DNA from: Fragilariopsis cylindrus CCMP1102
Taxonomy: Eukaryota > Bacillariophyta > Bacillariophyceae > Bacillariales > Bacillariaceae
DNA length: 64,000 bases
Assembly: GCA_900095095.1 (NCBI GenBank)
Contig: FMBT01000295.1
Coordinates: 186,001 to 250,000, forward strand
Direction: 5' to 3'
Position 1 is the first letter of the stretch; each line of letters begins with the position of its first letter. The notes below the pieces were generated by a model. It made no database searches. It saw only the letters and a list, made by a program, of their open reading frames with translations, and was not told the DNA's origin. This document shows positions 62,484 to 64,000 of the stretch, piece after piece. The translations under genes and the position numbers were made by a program.

Positions 62484-63377
62484 TTAATTATTCTTTTTTG
62501 ATTTCTTCCCTGTAGTTTTATGTAACAAGAAATCATCTTTACCTAATGTAGTCTTTTTCTTCGGGTATTTATTCTTTAACAATCTCTTTTCAACATTATC
62601 CAAATTAGATTTGAATTGTTTCGGTAGGATCATTTCTAAATTATCCGCCTCTTGATTCAACGCCTTGATTTGAGCATCCTCTTTGGATGCGTTTGGAGCA
62701 CCACCTCCTGGTTTCTTTCCTAATTTTTGCCACATCTTTTGTGTCTCCTGTGTTTCTAATGTTGGTGTTCCGATCACCAACCGGAAGAATGCACGTAATC
62801 CGTACATAAACAAAAAGTACAAACTAATACTACTAACATACGATGTGTCCAGATTGGTCAAACCATCCATACCACGTTGAAACATTTGTTTAAATCCCAT
62901 GGTCAGTGAAAATGGTACCTTTAAAAGAATAAATCCTGAAAAGAAAAACTGAATCCCCTGCATCATGACCATATTCTGTACCATTGCTACCATGCCACCC
63001 TTCATCCCATCCATCGCTGCGAGAGGATTGGGCATGTCAGTATCGTCATCCGTCGGGTTCTCTTCCTTCTCTTTTTCTTTTTCCTCTAAGTATGTTTCAC
63101 ACCATTCTGCTTGATCTTTGAGTAATTCCGGATAGGCAATTTTTCTTGATTCCAATTTTGATGTACTTAAAAAATGAATAGCACCGGTCTTTAGTGTCGA
63201 TGTTGCTCGAACAGATGCTTGTGTCCGTTGCGCAATTTTCTCTTGATTCTTTGGATCAGGCTTCAGAAGATTACCCATATGAACACGAAGAAGACCAGCC
63301 GCAACCATAATAATAAATAACGGAAGGACGACCCAATCGCGGATATCAGAATCTAATAGGATATTCTGCGAGCTCAT
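62484..63377 (-). CDS. EMC3: ER membrane protein complex subunit 3 (EMC3)
   Basis: 297 aa, no introns. N-terminus: LLDSDIRDWVVLPLFIIMVA then GLLRVHMGNLL (TM1). Then a coiled coil with NQEKIAQRTQASVRATSTLK, a charged Glu/Lys stretch, and a conserved membrane core NPLAAMDGMKGGMVAMVQNM, FFFSGFILLKVPFSLTMGFK, MFQRGMDGLTNLDTSYVSSI then SLYFLFMYGLRAFFRLVIG (TM2, TM3). Lys-rich C-terminus. EMC3 belongs to the Oxa1/TMCO1/YidC insertase superfamily (DUF106) and with EMC6 forms the groove that inserts terminal TM helices into the ER. Human EMC3 is 261 aa; the difference lies in the charged loop and tail. Convergent with NAR1 (255 bp between stops). Confidence 0.95.
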   Translation of the reverse strand: MSSQNILLDSDIRDWVVLPLFIIMVAAGLLRVHMGNLLKPDPKNQEKIAQRTQASVRATSTLKTGAIHFLSTSKLESRKIAYPELLKDQAEWCETYLEEKEKEKEENPTDDDTDMPNPLAAMDGMKGGMVAMVQNMVMMQGIQFFFSGFILLKVPFSLTMGFKQMFQRGMDGLTNLDTSYVSSISLYFLFMYGLRAFFRLVIGTPTLETQETQKMWQKLGKKPGGGAPNASKEDAQIKALNQEADNLEMILPKQFKSNLDNVEKRLLKNKYPKKKTTLGKDDFLLHKTTGKKSKKNN

Positions 63378-63439
63378 GATGATTTTGTGCCGTAGTCTGC
63401 TTTCTAAAATTCAACAAGGATCTTAGGTATGATACTCTG

Positions 63440-63697
63440 TTAGACGATAATGACTTTCGTATTTAATTCTGCCTTTGCCACAGGATCAGGATGTGCTAGA
63501 TTCAAGATGTTATAGTAGAAGCAGCAAGGTTTGTGTTGAAATGTCGCATATATTTTTTGTGTTGCTGTTTCATCATTTTTTGACTGCGGAGGTTTTGGGG
63601 GGAGGGGATTATCAATTTCCAAATTAGGGGTAACTAGATATAATTGATCACTTAGACCAGTTACTGTATTCGTGCGAAAATCAGTGTACTTTTTCAT
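63440..63697 (-). CDS. Possible 85-aa ORF, unassigned
   Basis: ATG frame MKKYTDFRTNTVTGLSDQLY with NPLPPKPPQSKNDETATQKI and CCFYYNILNLAHPDPVA. It lies 63 bp upstream of EMC3 on the same strand. It has some coding-like composition but no family or signal. It may be chance or a uORF-type frame in the EMC3 leader. Confidence 0.25.
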   Translation of the reverse strand: MKKYTDFRTNTVTGLSDQLYLVTPNLEIDNPLPPKPPQSKNDETATQKIYATFQHKPCCFYYNILNLAHPDPVAKAELNTKVIIV

Positions 63698-63794
63698 GTA
63701 CTAGGACTATGACTGGAAATGAAGCCTATACACATACATAAGCATTACATAGTAGCAAGTAAAATATAGTGCTAGAAAGAGGTAAGGTTGTAAA

Positions 63795-64000
63795 CTATAT
63801 TAACTTAAACGCAAAGATAAATAGACGAGAATAATCACTTCCATAGATGTATCCATGTAGGGGTAATACTTTCGGTCCCTCGGAAGGTGGAACAAAAAGT
63901 ACAGAAATTAAGGGAGGTACTGGATGACCACCCACCACAGGAGGAGCAACTGCATCAGGAGCTACAACATTAACCATGGTTTGCAGTTCAGGCATTTGAA
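63795..64000 (-). CDS. Possible partial frame at the window edge
   Basis: A minus-strand frame runs off the right edge. The visible part includes MPELQTMVNVVAPDAVAPPV and a Pro/Val-rich segment, then GYIYGSDYSRL before the stop. It could be the 3' end of a gene outside the window; nothing confirms this. Confidence 0.25.
   Translation of the reverse strand, partial: QMPELQTMVNVVAPDAVAPPVVGGHPVPPLISVLFVPPSEGPKVLPLHGYIYGSDYSRLFIFAFKLI

Noticed and set aside
1-64000. tRNA, rRNA, CRISPR array, viral or retroelement coding sequence
   Set aside because: I looked for T-loop-like GTTCGA motifs, regularly spaced direct repeats, and polymerase or integrase motifs, and found none. Apparent matches such as the GGTTCGATTC near 12846 lie inside the foldback element without a cloverleaf.

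Overview
The window looks like nuclear DNA of a diatom or close stramenopile alga. It is AT-rich and eukaryotic, with short GT-AG introns (about 80 to 220 nt where I could place them) and genes on both strands separated by a few hundred bases. Several predicted proteins begin with a signal peptide followed by a Phe at the cleavage site, the 'ASAF'-type leader of secondary red-lineage plastids. Others carry long Asn, Gln, Ser or Asp runs, a DUF6824 domain typical of diatoms, or a plastid-type uroporphyrinogen decarboxylase. I cannot name the species from sequence alone. Left third (1-25 kb): a partial NSRP1-like splicing factor; the ubiquitin E2 variant UEV/Mms2; a PhyH-type dioxygenase; a very long FAN1 nuclease; a plastid bestrophin channel; a 1.2-kb non-coding foldback element; a D27-like carotenoid isomerase; a divergent UGT-like glycosyltransferase; an orphan plastid membrane protein; a TFIIS-N-domain protein; a plastid protein with internal repeats; and the four-exon Ku70 gene. 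Middle (25-45 kb): a signal-peptide, PQQ-propeller, single-pass protein with a very long cytoplasmic tail; a plastid multi-pass orphan; a mitochondrial aldo/keto-reductase-like protein that seems to lack its catalytic residues; a secreted CAP protein; a KEA-type K+/H+ antiporter with EF-hands on both sides of its nucleotide-binding domain; a 59-aa membrane microprotein; a Gln-rich DUF6824 protein; and a membrane-anchored PP2C. Right third (45-64 kb): the deubiquitinase UCHL5; two C-terminally anchored orphans; a kinesin-13; a polytopic membrane protein with an unresolved frame break; uroporphyrinogen decarboxylase; a prolyl 4-hydroxylase with two ShK domains; the Fe-S assembly factor NAR1/CIAO3; and EMC3. 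These are ordinary single genes, not an operon. Neighbours are mostly convergent or divergent, and tails of convergent pairs come as close as 72 bp. Functional themes recur: genome maintenance (UEV, FAN1, Ku70, NAR1), plastid membrane and photoprotection functions (bestrophin, KEA, D27, UROD, three orphans) and ubiquitin (UEV, UCHL5). I attach no regulatory meaning to their proximity. I found no tRNA, rRNA, CRISPR array, or viral or retroelement coding sequence. The most interesting signals are the KEA with two EF-hand pairs, the large insertion inside the FAN1 nuclease core, and the foldback element.
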